From Spongilla lacustris (Eukaryota > Porifera > Demospongiae > Spongillida > Spongillidae): a stretch of 64,000 nucleotides of DNA. Location: positions 4,202,220 through 4,266,219 of the forward strand of contig OX442435.1 of assembly GCA_949361645.1 (NCBI GenBank), written 5' to 3'. The position numbers were made by a program, and so were the translations under genes. The notes under the pieces were generated by a model. It did not search any database. It was not told the DNA's origin and saw nothing but the letters and a program-made list of their open reading frames with translations. Of the stretch, positions 47,701 through 57,619 are shown piece after piece. The first letter of the stretch is position 1; each line of letters opens with the position of its first letter.

Positions 47701-50650
47701 TTAAGATTGAGAGTCAGCCGCCGCAGTCCCTGAATACAAGTCAGGTTGGGGTAGTGGTGGCGCAGGCTGCCCTTCCATGCTGCTGTCTGCCTGGCAGTAC
47801 ATTGGAACTGGCGACAACAGAGAGTAAAGGTACATGTACATGAATGTGTGCAACATGGGAACGTGATTAAAAGGGGGCACAGAAGGAACAAGGTGAAAGT
47901 GTCCTAGCAACACATCAGCTCAGGCAAAAGACAGTTGCATAATAGCCACCACAGTTCAGTCAGTTTTGCTTATACATTTCAATGCAAGTTGTATACATGT
48001 ACATTTTGTTTTGCTTGTCACAGTGCTACATGTATTAGCAAACTAAATTGGCATTGAAACGCATGGCTTATTGTTGTCTTACAACTCCAACATGGAGAGA
48101 CTAATTTTCAACTACACTGTATATAGCATCTGTGCAGAAATAAATTTTAAAAACTTGAATTAACGTTTTCTTGTGAACTGCTTTCTATAGAGATGTGAGC
48201 ATGTGTAAATGCACTTACGTGTTACATACCCTAATTAATCCAGAGAGACACATTGCACCTTTATGTCCAATGTCACAAGCTGTCAGGTCCAACCAGTCCA
48301 GACATTGGGACTGCTTCAATACACCACAGATAACTGCAAAACAGCATTAGCAGCTGTGACATACACAATGTACATGCACATGTAAGTGTTACCAGGTACA
48401 CACTACATTATCAGTTATACATATACAGCACAATGTATCAAAAATTCAAAATTAATTTTGCTTGCCTCCTCCCAAGGCAAAGTGAGATATTCAACTTGGC
48501 AGGGCAATATGTGCAACATGTACATGTAGTTGTATGCTACAACCACACAGCTGTGCACATATACACTGTCCTTACTTTCAACTCCTTTGTCTCCCAACCT
48601 TGACCCTTTGAGGGAGAAGTGAGTAAGAACATTGTTCTCAGAGAGTCCCTATGTTGCAAACAAAGCCATACAGACATGTAATAATGCATACCATTTGCTG
48701 GGGGTCACATGCACACATTGACATTCAAATTTTGTGAATTCATGCCTGACTAATCAGATAAGCAATACAAGCAAATGAAACTTAATTGTATGCTGTTGAT
48801 GTAAATGTATGGTCAATTAAACAAAGACTAGGTTCCAATAAATAACAGTTCAAGCAAGTACATGTACATGTACATGATGTACAGTGTACATGTACAATTA
48901 AATTAAAGATTTTTTAAAATGCATGTACAGGTGCATAGCATGCTAACATTGAATAGACAGTGAATAAGGTTGAATACCAGCAGTAAATAAAAACTACATG
49001 CAAGTGCTCAAATGCATGACGATGGAAGATAAATACATTTGGAATGCAGGAGTGTAAATATTATGAACCAATTGTACATACAGATCCAATTTTGTTATCA
49101 AGCAATGTTTCAGCTATTCCAACAATGTTTCTGTAATCCATCAGACAATCAAGTAGTATCGACAGCAGATTGAAAGTTGAAACTACCTTTTTGTATACAC
49201 ATTGAAGGATACTTATTAAAATTCAGATCGCAGAATACACAGGAAGTTGTAATGTACATATACACTGTACTCATATGTGCATGGTGTATATTATATACGG
49301 TTATCATGTTTCATTGCCTTAGATTTCAGAAAAAGAAATGCTTGCTCTTCCAATGACAATATGCACAACTTTTGCTCACACCTGGTGATTACATACATGT
49401 ACCTTATGATTAGATATCTAGTGTACCCTGTACCCTGGATACAGCACTGTACCCCGGATATTGTACTGTACCCTGGATATTTGTACCCTGGATATAGCAC
49501 TGTACCCTGGATACAGCACTGTACCCTGGATATAGCACTGTATCCTGGATATAGCATTGTGCATATAGAGCACTTAGTACCTGCACCCCAGATATGACAC
49601 TTGGTTGTACCTTGGATAATAACAGAATGTCTTTGGTCCTGAGGCCGATCCCTTCAATTGTTAGAGACTTCAGTGTGGATGACACGCACATACACTCTTT
49701 CACTGATCTACAGTGAAATGAAAATTAAAATGAAACTTTACATTGATTTTGATAAAACACCACTTCGAACAGTGCACACTCAACTTGCAGTAACATACAA
49801 GTACATCAGTGCATTGCAAATCAATACTATCCTTGAACCTGCAGCCCCAAATCATGCAAACAATACATCCAACCACTAAACTGATGGGCGAGTACAAGCC
49901 AGTATATGCAAATATATGTGGAAGTATCATGTGACATTGGCGTATGCCAAAAATGCAAGTACAAAATCCCATTTCATTCCAGTTGAAAATGAGGATCCTT
50001 ACCTCACAATTGCCGATATTGTATCTCTGTCAGGCCCTCTGCTGTCAGTTTTGCAGTGCATGCCACTTCTGATACCTACATGTACAGCGGATAAGAAATC
50101 CAAGCAATACAATGATGCATAATGTACATCTACACGTATGTGGACTAAAAACTATCACGCTGTTATATCGGTGCAGCCAGAGATAATATATTATCTCTGG
50201 CGCAGCTTTGTGTGAGCAGGTGGGTCGACATGGCTGTTTTAAAAATTGCCCAGAGCTGATCGTGAAGCCCAACCCCCAACCCTCTCCTGTTTCTCCATGG
50301 TAACGGTTTTAAACCACACCATTTGGGCGGTTGTATTGCACACACAAAGGTAGAACATGTACACATTGTCATCATACTTGCATACCTACAGAGGGTATAC
50401 CTTGACTGAGATAGATGTTATCCCATTTCTTATACACGGCGACTTCGTGAAAAGTTGTGTTTATCTGCAACGCCGCAAGCAAAGGATGCCAATCTGATGT
50501 TCTTAACTGGGACGCATTGCATTTCAGTGCATTTAGCTTAGCTCCTGCCAAAACACTCGAAATAGGTGTTGTGCCTTCAAGAGCACACAGACTTTGGTAA
50601 TAAGCATCGAAATTCTTCGCTCCTCGCTGGCGAATCTGTGCAATGGACAT
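37590..50650 (-). CDS. CEP78: Centrosomal protein 78 (CEP78), leucine-rich repeat and coiled-coil protein
   Basis: CEP78 is a centriole protein needed for cilium formation. Predicted exons: 50386-50650, 50003-50075, 49611-49707, 48576-48648, 48230-48333, 47633-47807, 47406-47519, 47089-47156, 45744-45889, 44923-44981, 43632-43684, 38868-38945, 38489-38530, 37983-38019, 37590-37714. All phases agree and the sum is 502 codons plus stop. The N-terminus (NFDAYYQSLCALEG ... DWHPLLAALQIN) and the LRR exons (GLRRLTLNLNRNIGDRGA; ALDLQSCGISTDGAV; VDLRDNELI) match the family closely. The C-terminus has coiled-coil exons (VELLTCKRKLHEESVARSI; LEVENRTLSEQLKK) and the final TAFQHFHKFLDTL. It is shorter than the roughly 700-residue vertebrate protein, mainly in the linker; exons 10 and 11 there are the least certain. 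The start at 50650 gives MSIAQIRQRG; 50686 is an in-frame alternative. The 4.7-kb intron 38946-43631 holds two fold-back elements. Confidence 0.9.
38384..38405 (-). repeat. Poly-G tract (C on plus strand), 22 nt
   Basis: Homopolymer in the CEP78 intron between exons 13 and 14. One of six similar tracts in the window. Confidence 0.97.
39129..39947. mobile_element. Fold-back element, family F1, second copy
   Basis: Arms 39129-39487 and 39584-39947 are near-perfect reverse complements starting GGGAAAGTTTACGAGAAAAG. The spacer is about 96 bp. The central part of the arms (CCGTTACGGAGATACAGTTG, TTCGCGCCAATG) is shared with the element at 18600-19392, while the outer parts differ. It lies in a CEP78 intron. 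Confidence 0.87.
40298..40813 (+). other. Unassigned ORF in a CEP78 intron
   Basis: A 171-codon frame whose first 60 codons are low-complexity translation of ACATGT repeats. The later part (SHDSSGTIMTGWQAKSNN ... YYFCKAG) looks less random, but I recognise no domain. It may be element debris next to the palindrome at 41042. Confidence 0.2.
41042..41451. mobile_element. Palindrome: two 199-bp arms, 12-bp spacer
   Basis: Arms 41042-41240 and 41253-41451 are almost identical reverse complements. Each arm carries the same open frame (MRLLVALYAINIAAM ... WWLPLYCYGV), differing at only two residues in the shared part. I do not recognise the peptide. The short spacer and high identity point to a recent inverted duplication or a hairpin element. 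Confidence 0.85.
41683..41709 (+). repeat. Poly-G tract, 27 nt
   Basis: Uninterrupted G run in a CEP78 intron, the longest of the six. Confidence 0.97.
42692..42717 (+). repeat. Poly-G tract, 26 nt
   Basis: Uninterrupted G run about 1 kb from the previous one, same intron. Confidence 0.97.
47519..47617. repeat. Tandem duplication next to CEP78 exon 7, copying its splice acceptor
   Basis: A unit of about 50 bp with 'gctgcacaaggaaggcat' occurs twice, from 47519 and from 47569. On the minus strand each copy ends CCTTCCTTGTGCAG, so the 3' splice site of exon 7 exists in two versions about 50 bp apart. Confidence 0.85.
49423..49560 (+). repeat. Minisatellite, about 20-bp unit
   Basis: Roughly six imperfect units of CTGTACCCTGGATATAGCA in the CEP78 intron between exons 3 and 4. 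Confidence 0.88.
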
Positions 50651-53600
50651 GCCAAGCACTAAATTATAGTACCCGCGTAATTTCAAACGCGATATTAATT
50701 TTAAAATTTAAATCATTAGTTAACTAACGTCTAAAATGAATTTTCACTGTACAACTATACTTTCTGGTACAATGGTGATGTAATGCACCTATCAATGTCA
50801 ACCCCATTCCCCCCCCCCCCCCCCCCCCCCCTCCAAATTAAAATGCCAAATGTGTCCTAACAGTTGAAGTGTAGTGCATAGTTAAATATGGGTCAGGTGT
50901 CAATTCTGAGGGTCCTATATGACGAATTGTGTATGCAGCTGCAAGAACATAATTTTACATTACAAAAGGTCAAACAACTAGATGTTGCAGCTACAGGTAG
51001 TGACATGTGGCAAAGGGTAGGTGGAGGCATTGGATTTGCATGCATGATTATTTCCCTGTTTCCCCTCTTACTTTTCAAAAGTGTGTGTGCATGGTGTAGA
51101 TTGTTAACATTGCATCTTTTTAAAATACTACAAGTAAGTAAGAGAGTATATAGGATTTGAAGGCAACGGTGGTGTATAAAGGAAGGAAACCAGAGTCTAA
51201 TCATTAGGGTCCAAAATGTAATAGTCCTATGTTTAGCACACATTGTAGGATGGGATGTTACATAATTCATGTGCTAAAAATATATGATGGCCTTAGCTAA
51301 AGCTGTATGGTGAGCACAGCTTTAGAATTGCTTATATAGACCTTGCGAAGTTGATGAAGAAAAGAGGCTGACTTTGATTCTTTGAATGGATGAATAATCT
51401 AGTTGCGAGGAGGGCTGACTTAACCTTTGAAGTAGGAGAAGGCTGGACTTAACTTTCTTTGAAGTGGAAAATGGGGGTTTCTGCATAAATCAGAGGATGT
51501 AGTGTCATCTCGTGAAGCTTCTAGTCAGGTACCAGACCCTGTTTCCCAGAGCTGCAGATGGATAGCATGAACAAGACTAGGAAGGTTTGTTAAATCATGC
51601 AGTAATCATTAACCATTCACTCCCCTTAATTTGCAAGACCCCTTCAACATCCCATCTGAAACAATGTGAGAGTTCTACTTGTGATAAGTTCCATAATCAT
51701 GTGAAGTTATTCTGCATGTATACAATACATTCAGCATTTGGAAATGTATACAACGTAGAGTGATATCTAGAATATCTTAAATAGCTGATCTCCAAGGCTA
51801 CCTCATTAGCTTTTCCCAGCACAAATTTGAAGACCACATTTAACACCCAAGATAGAAATGGTCATCACTGACTCCACCCTTCTCACTGAATAACCGGCAC
51901 ATGTGACTAACACTACCACATCAATCACCAACACCTACACCAACTCCATGCACCTCTGGAGGCCACTCCCAATTTTTACTCACAGCACTACATACCTTAG
52001 GGTGACTTTATTGTGTTGAGCCTCAGTCATAACTCTTTTTATTGATCAGGCACATTCTTATATGTTGTCTTGTATCAGCCTGTTCCTTTTTAGGCTCTGA
52101 ATTATTGTTATTCATTTTAAGTAATTACTGGGCACACACCATTTAGTAGGCTTTGCGACGTTGTATACTACATATTTTATTACTAGTAATACAATCTTCA
52201 TATTTTGCAAAGTACACTGATACTTAGTACTTTGACTTGTATTACTCTAGAGCTGATGCTATAACAGTCATGGACTTCCGTAACTGAGATTTTTTTTTGC
52301 AATCTGTCTTTTTTTGTGATCATATATTTTTTGAGGTTTGCTTTCAATTCTAATTTTCCTGGATAAAGATTGTTTGAGTCTGCTTTTTTTGCAAGCCTTT
52401 GACACAGAAGGTGGCTATCATTAGCAGCAATAAGTGCATTACTGCAGCTTACAGCACTTACAACTCTGTTTAGGCGGTCGAAATGCATCATGTATTGTTG
52501 CAAAACATGCTTTTTCAGTTTTATAATTCTTTCAATGAGGTGTAGGATTGATTGATCTTTTTATACCCTGCATGTTCAAATCACTTGTAACAGCAGAAGA
52601 TGCCAATCATTTAAGCACATTCCTTTATTTATTACTGATCTTCATTTTTAACATATGTGTAAATCACCAGACCTTTTTTTATAACTTGTGCCTTTAAGAA
52701 TTAAATCATATCTGAATTTAAAAAATGTAACCAAATATCATAGAGTTTTTTTTAAAAGTAGTTAAATGCTTGTAACTGACCCTCGACCCTCACATCGGCT
52801 ATATAATGGCATGCGTGGAGCATATGTGTTCACTGGTCCAGACGCACGAAAGCTGAAATTTTCTTTTCTCCATCACGTACTACAGTGATGTGATCTGGGC
52901 AGGGTAGGCACACCCATGGATGGGCAGTGCCGAGTACCACACCCCTGGGATTGGCCAAACAGAATGGGACAGCAATGCATCAACTATGGAAGTGAAATAA
53001 TAATTAACATAACGCAGAGAGTACTGTTTGGCCTGGGCACGAGACCCTTAGAAGTTAAGCTCTGTGAATCAAGCCTAGCTGTATTTTATGTCAAGACTGG
53101 TTATCATAGGATGTGCTTCTCTATTCCTCTCTAAGAATAAGTTGTGCTATAAATAATTAAACCAGTCCTACTTGACATGGCTAGGTCCTATTTCTATTGG
53201 ATTGGGCACTTCACAACACAGGTTACTAATTTAAAGCATTAGAATTGCGATTTGGAGGTGTTTTGAGCCACAATGCACTCATATTGGTTTAGCGGTTTAG
53301 CTAAACCCAAAGAGCAAAAACTTCATGTCTTTGATCCTGCCATACAATGCAAAAAGGAAATACACCATCAAGTCCAAGCATAGATATTAGAGTAAGGGTC
53401 CATGTATTTATTTTTCTACGTGCCAATATCACAGTACATGCTTCAGAGGACACAGAGATCCCGGGACGTTCAGTATGTGTGGTTGTTGCTAATTTAAGGA
53501 GGAGTTATGTACTCTAGCACAACGGGTTGAGCCTGCTGTCAAATTACCAAAGTACCTTTAATTTGTCTGGCTCACTTCTTCGGTCATGTGTCCATCATGG

Positions 53601-53722
53601 TGCAGGTGATGAAAGTAAGCCCTAGAGCAGTGAAAGTATATGGAGGAGTTCAGTTGGGTGAATTTGTGCCAAAAATGATTTACTTTTACTGGAAAACAGT
53701 AATGTGGCAGCATTAGTTTCTG
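50651..53722. other. Gene-poor stretch upstream of CEP78
   Basis: It holds the CEP78 promoter area, a poly-C run, a family F2 fragment at 51141-51245 ('ggatttgaaggcaacggtgg' ... 'aatagtcctatgtttagcac'), and AT-rich sequence. The minus ORF at 52198-52503 (101 codons, HLLCQRLAKKADSNN) has a coding-like look but no recognised domain. Nothing else is supportable. Confidence 0.4.
50809..50831 (-). repeat. Poly-G tract (C on plus strand), 23 nt
   Basis: Homopolymer 160 bp upstream of the CEP78 start. Confidence 0.97.
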
Positions 53723-54965
53723 GTGACACCAAATCTGCTGGTTTCAGAAAAGGAGAAGCAAAGATTGAGAAATCTTCAAGACAGGTTTGATGACTTGTTT
53801 GTCTCAGAGAGTGGTGAACTGGGAAGAACTAGTGTTGTAAAGCACAGTATCAGTACTTCTGGATGCCCAATCAGACAGCGTATACACCGCATTGATTATC
53901 GACAGTTGAATGCTGCTGCACATCAGGATGCTTATCCACTTCCAATAATTGATGTAACTTTGGAATCAGGACGGTGACAAAGGGAAAACTGCATTCGCCA
54001 CAGAAAAGGGTTTCTTTGAGTTCAATGTAATGTGGTATTGCCTTTGGACTCACAAATGCTCCCGCCACTTTCCATAGGCTGATGGAGTGTGTCCTTGCTA
54101 GACTTACTGAGGAGCAATATCTTATCTACATTTTAAATGACATTATTGTTTTCAGCTCTACCTTTCAGGAGCATATGGATCATCTGGAAAGGGTTTTACT
54201 AAAGCTGCAAGATGCTGGGTTGAAGCTGAGGTCTCGGAAGTGCCTCTTTGTATGGAAGGCTGTCAAGTATCTAGGTCATGTGGTTTCTGCTGATGGTATT
54301 CTTCTTGATCTAGCTAAGACAGAGGTAGTGGTGAACTATCCTATTCCAAAAAACGCAAGAGAGGTAAGCAGTTTATGGGTCTCTGCAACTATTATCGCAG
54401 ATTTGTGGAAAGCTGTTCTGACATAGCAGCGTCACTGTTTAAACTTTTGAGCAAAGTCAATGCTAAGTCTTTTTCAGAAAGTCAAGATGCTTTTGAGCAT
54501 TTGAAATCAAGATTAGTCTCGCCACCTTACCAATTCTGGTGTATCCTGACTTAAAGCTTAGCCAGGGTGTATCGTGTATTGAAGCAGGAAGCTAAGGTAG
54601 AGAGAAACTACTCCACTACAGTGAGAGAGAGGCATTGGCTGTGTTTGCTTCCTTGAAGGAATGTCTATGGTTTTCCACGTAAGTTGCATCATAATCCTCT
54701 AACAAGCCTCAAAGGGATTAAGGATGTTGGAGGACGTCTGACAAGGTGGTTGCTTTTCCTTCAGCAATTCAAACTCGACTTCCAGTACAAACCAGGAAGG
54801 TTACATACAAATGCTGCAACCTTAAGCTTGTCTTGGATTCCATCATGGGATGACACAGTGGCTGCTACTGAAGTGCTCACCCTTATTAAAGGGATACACT
54901 GCCATCACTTCTTATGGCACAGGTTGAGGATCCTCAATTGGATAAGGTGGTTGAGAGAAAATTAA
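53723..54965 (+). pseudogene. Decayed Ty3/gypsy-type retrotransposon pol fragment
   Basis: Frame 53723-53977 carries the start of the RT palm (IDYRQLNAAAHQDAYPLP). Frame 54082-54426 carries the active-site region, where YxDD has become ILND, followed by KCLFVWKAVKYLGHVVSADG. Later frames hold RNase H remains (a YSEREALAVF-like piece at 54620-54650, then PLTSLKGI and FKLDFQYKPGRLHTNAATLS at 54684-54850). Several frameshifts and stops separate the pieces. No LTRs, gag or envelope were seen. It is a dead fragment. Confidence 0.82.
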
Positions 54966-55179
54966 AATCTTGCAAGGATGCAAGGATGCTAGAAGGGAAG
55001 TATTGTAACGGGCTAGCATTGTATTGCGCATGCGCGTAGTATTGTGTAATTATGTAAAAGCGGCCTACGGATTCGTATACTGTGTGGAGTTGTCATTATA
55101 ATCTTCTGCCATAATGTTTCAGTTGAGCCTCATCACAAGTGAGGTTCCCACCTCTGCCTCAGCCAACTTCCAGGATGGT

Positions 55180-56684
55180 GCTCGACTCGCAAGGGCGGAT
55201 GCAGGATTTTGTCGAGGAGGGGGTTCCACATGAGGCCACTCCAATAAGATTCCTTGTTTCCCATTTCAATATGACCTACGAAGCATGCGGGCGGGCGGTT
55301 CATTAATTCATTATTCATTATACATGTATCAAACACAAACCACGTTATGCAACGTCTAAAGATTGCCCTCACAAAAGTTAAACGAAACTAAAGAAGCTCT
55401 TTACGGAAGGATGCTCAACAGCTCACACGCCCACTCAACTGCGGTCATGTAATGGAACGTGACGTCACGCACGTACCAATCCTATTCTATTATCTATGCC
55501 GGTTGCCACCTCCGCTTTAATTTATCTAAATCTATCTAGGACTCTATACATGTGCTTGGAAGACATGGTCGAATAGAATCTTCGAAAAAAATCGCTAAAG
55601 GAGTGTTCTGCTTCAATATGCCAGGGAAGTAAAGTAGTTTTTCTAGACAAACACGCAACAGATACGTTCAAGATAGCCACTTTTTATGTCTATGATTAAT
55701 ATAATGAACACGTGATCTATAATAATGAATGAAAACATGCGGTACCAAATTATGGTGCGGGCGGGAAATGGGAAACAAGGAATCTTATTGTAGTGGCCTG
55801 AATCATTGATGAAGGGGAGGGGCGCGCGCTTCGCGCGCGAAAATTTTTGTGGTGCGCATTCTAATTTTTCCACAGATTTTATTGGAAACTAAGGCAATCA
55901 ACACCAACAAATGTGTGCCACTCCGTTACGTTCATGTTTTACGGATTTAAATGGCTGTGTTGGTACATATGTGTATGCGCGCTTTTCTTTGCTACACAGT
56001 TGAGCCACTTAAAATTTACCATCACACTGATTCCGGCAGATGACCTACTTCAAGCAGTGAACAGTGTGACATTGGCGCGCGAAAATATTTTTTGTACACA
56101 TTCCAATTTTTCCACAGATTGTACGTATACATGTAGGGGGATTAGAAACGGAATAAATGCATGCCACTCCGTTACGTTCTGGTTTCCAGGCTATTGTGGT
56201 TTTAAAGGGCTGCATGTGTTTCATCGCAGATTTGTATTCGCCATTGTACGTTTACAAAATTACATGCGCCGGCTTAATTAGTTTCTTTGCTATGTTAAAA
56301 TTTACCATCATCTCTAATAGCTTGCAGCAAGGTGCATTCAACGTTGATGGGTACTAATGCTATAGCGCACCAATCAAAATAACTGCGGAAAGAATCGCTC
56401 TATTACGTCCGCGGGTTAGCATTTTGGAATACATTTAGATTTACGTATAAATACCAGCCTACTACATATCTCGCAGTTTACAGAATATAGTACTAAACAA
56501 GGAATAAGCAATAAGAATAAGCTGTTTAGCAACTTCACGGATCGAGTGCACACTGATCTCTCCATAGAAATGTATAGCTCACGTGCGCCGATTATACATT
56601 AATTATTTCATATTCAGGTTTGAGGGGGTGGGGGGGGGTTCCAACCCCTGGAACACCCCCCCTGTATCCGCCACTGACTCGATG
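55180..56684. mobile_element. Composite inverted-repeat element with GGCGGAT-type ends
   Basis: The left end reads GGGCGGATGCAGGATTTTG followed by a G-rich run and GTTCC. The right end is the complement (GTGGCGGATACAGGGGGGG). A second inverted pair lies inside: 'aataagattccttgtttcccatttc' at 55245-55270 and its complement at 55765-55790. A roughly 245-bp tandem duplication follows at 55832-56300 (GCGCGAAAAT ... 'ttttccacagatt' ... 'gccactccgttacgttc' in both units). The termini resemble those of widespread hAT-like DNA elements, but no transposase is seen. A similar terminus scrap occurs at 12427-12450. Confidence 0.55.
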
Positions 56685-56693
56685 TAGCAGCTG

Positions 56694-57062
56694 ATGGATT
56701 CTGGGGCGAGGGCATTCTTTGACGTAAAGCCTAAAGGTTTCATCCCCTCAAATAGACGACCTCAACTATCTACCTGTTACCGTACCCACGAGGCCTCAAA
56801 GAAACGAGCCTATGAGCGTCGGATCCTCGAAGTTGAGCATGCCTCCTTCACCCCACTCATCTTCTCTGCCACTGGAGGCTTAGGAAGGGAGCCCCGGGCC
56901 ACAGTGGTTTACAATTGTCAAACGCATTGTATCTATGCCAGCCCTCAGCAAAGTGGGGCCACTCTTATAGTTCAACCATGGCCTGGATTCGATGTCATCT
57001 CTCCTTCTCCCTTCTACGCTCTTCGAAGGAGCTCGATCAACTATAGGCTAATTATAGTATAG
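56694..57062 (+). mobile_element. C-terminal fragment of another retroelement polyprotein
   Basis: A 122-codon frame with ARAFFDVKPK, RAYERRILEVEHASFTPLIF and SATGGLGRE, ending ALRRSSINYRL. This is the tail common to a group of animal retroelements, in which DVRV, the EHASFTPLVF-like segment and a final LLRS helix surround a nuclease-like fold. The middle, normally a helix after GGxG, is replaced by unrelated sequence (YNCQTHCIYASPQQ), so the fragment is rearranged. An AT-rich 3' tail follows to about 57290. Confidence 0.6.
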
Positions 57063-57619
57063 GCCATGCCTTTAACCACTCTCCTGTCGACCTGATTACA
57101 AAGGTTGCACAGGTCTCATCTACTCTTTAGTTTACTGTCTGACTGCCCCCTTTAGTATACATGATATTTTAGTATACTTTGTGTATCCATGCAATCATTA
57201 TGTATTTACTTGTATATAACGTATTTGTTGAGGAATAAATAAATATAATTATAATTATGATAATTATATATAATATTTTATATATTCGGAGTATTGGATA
57301 GTGATTGACCCACGTAACACTGCCACTGTTTCTTGTGGAGTCTACTCTGCAGCTATCTTTTATACAGCTCTGTACATGAATAAAAACCAAATTTGCGGAC
57401 AATTTAGCGTCATAGTCCTTAACCCCTTCCACCAAACGTCACAATGACGCTTATTTTTCCAAAAATAGTTTGGACACGCCCTACTATTACTCTCGATATA
57501 CGGTATTGTGTGGTGCAACCGGGCGGTACGCGATATATAAGTGCCCGCCGGCAGCCGCGACGTTAATATTAATAGCAACTTTGACCTACGTGAAGAGAGG
57601 TCCGTGTTTAACCGTTGCT
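57063..57619 (+). promoter_or_regulatory. RO60 upstream region
   Basis: AT-rich to about 57290, then GC-richer from 57480 with CGGCAGCCGCG near 57550 and 'gatatataagtgcccgcc' (57531-57548), a TATA-like stretch about 80 bp before the RO60 ATG. The frame is open upstream of that ATG, but the start at 57620 has the right N-terminus. The promoter call is inferred from position. Confidence 0.4.

Noticed and set aside
52198..52503. 101-codon minus-strand ORF upstream of CEP78
   Set aside because: It looks coding-like in part, but no domain, no splice context and no homologue could be recognised; mentioned only in the region note.
53030..53110. 5S rRNA-like stretch (AGAAGTTAAGCTCTGT)
   Set aside because: Only about ten bases match the 5S internal promoter core; the flanking stems and the rest of the gene are absent.
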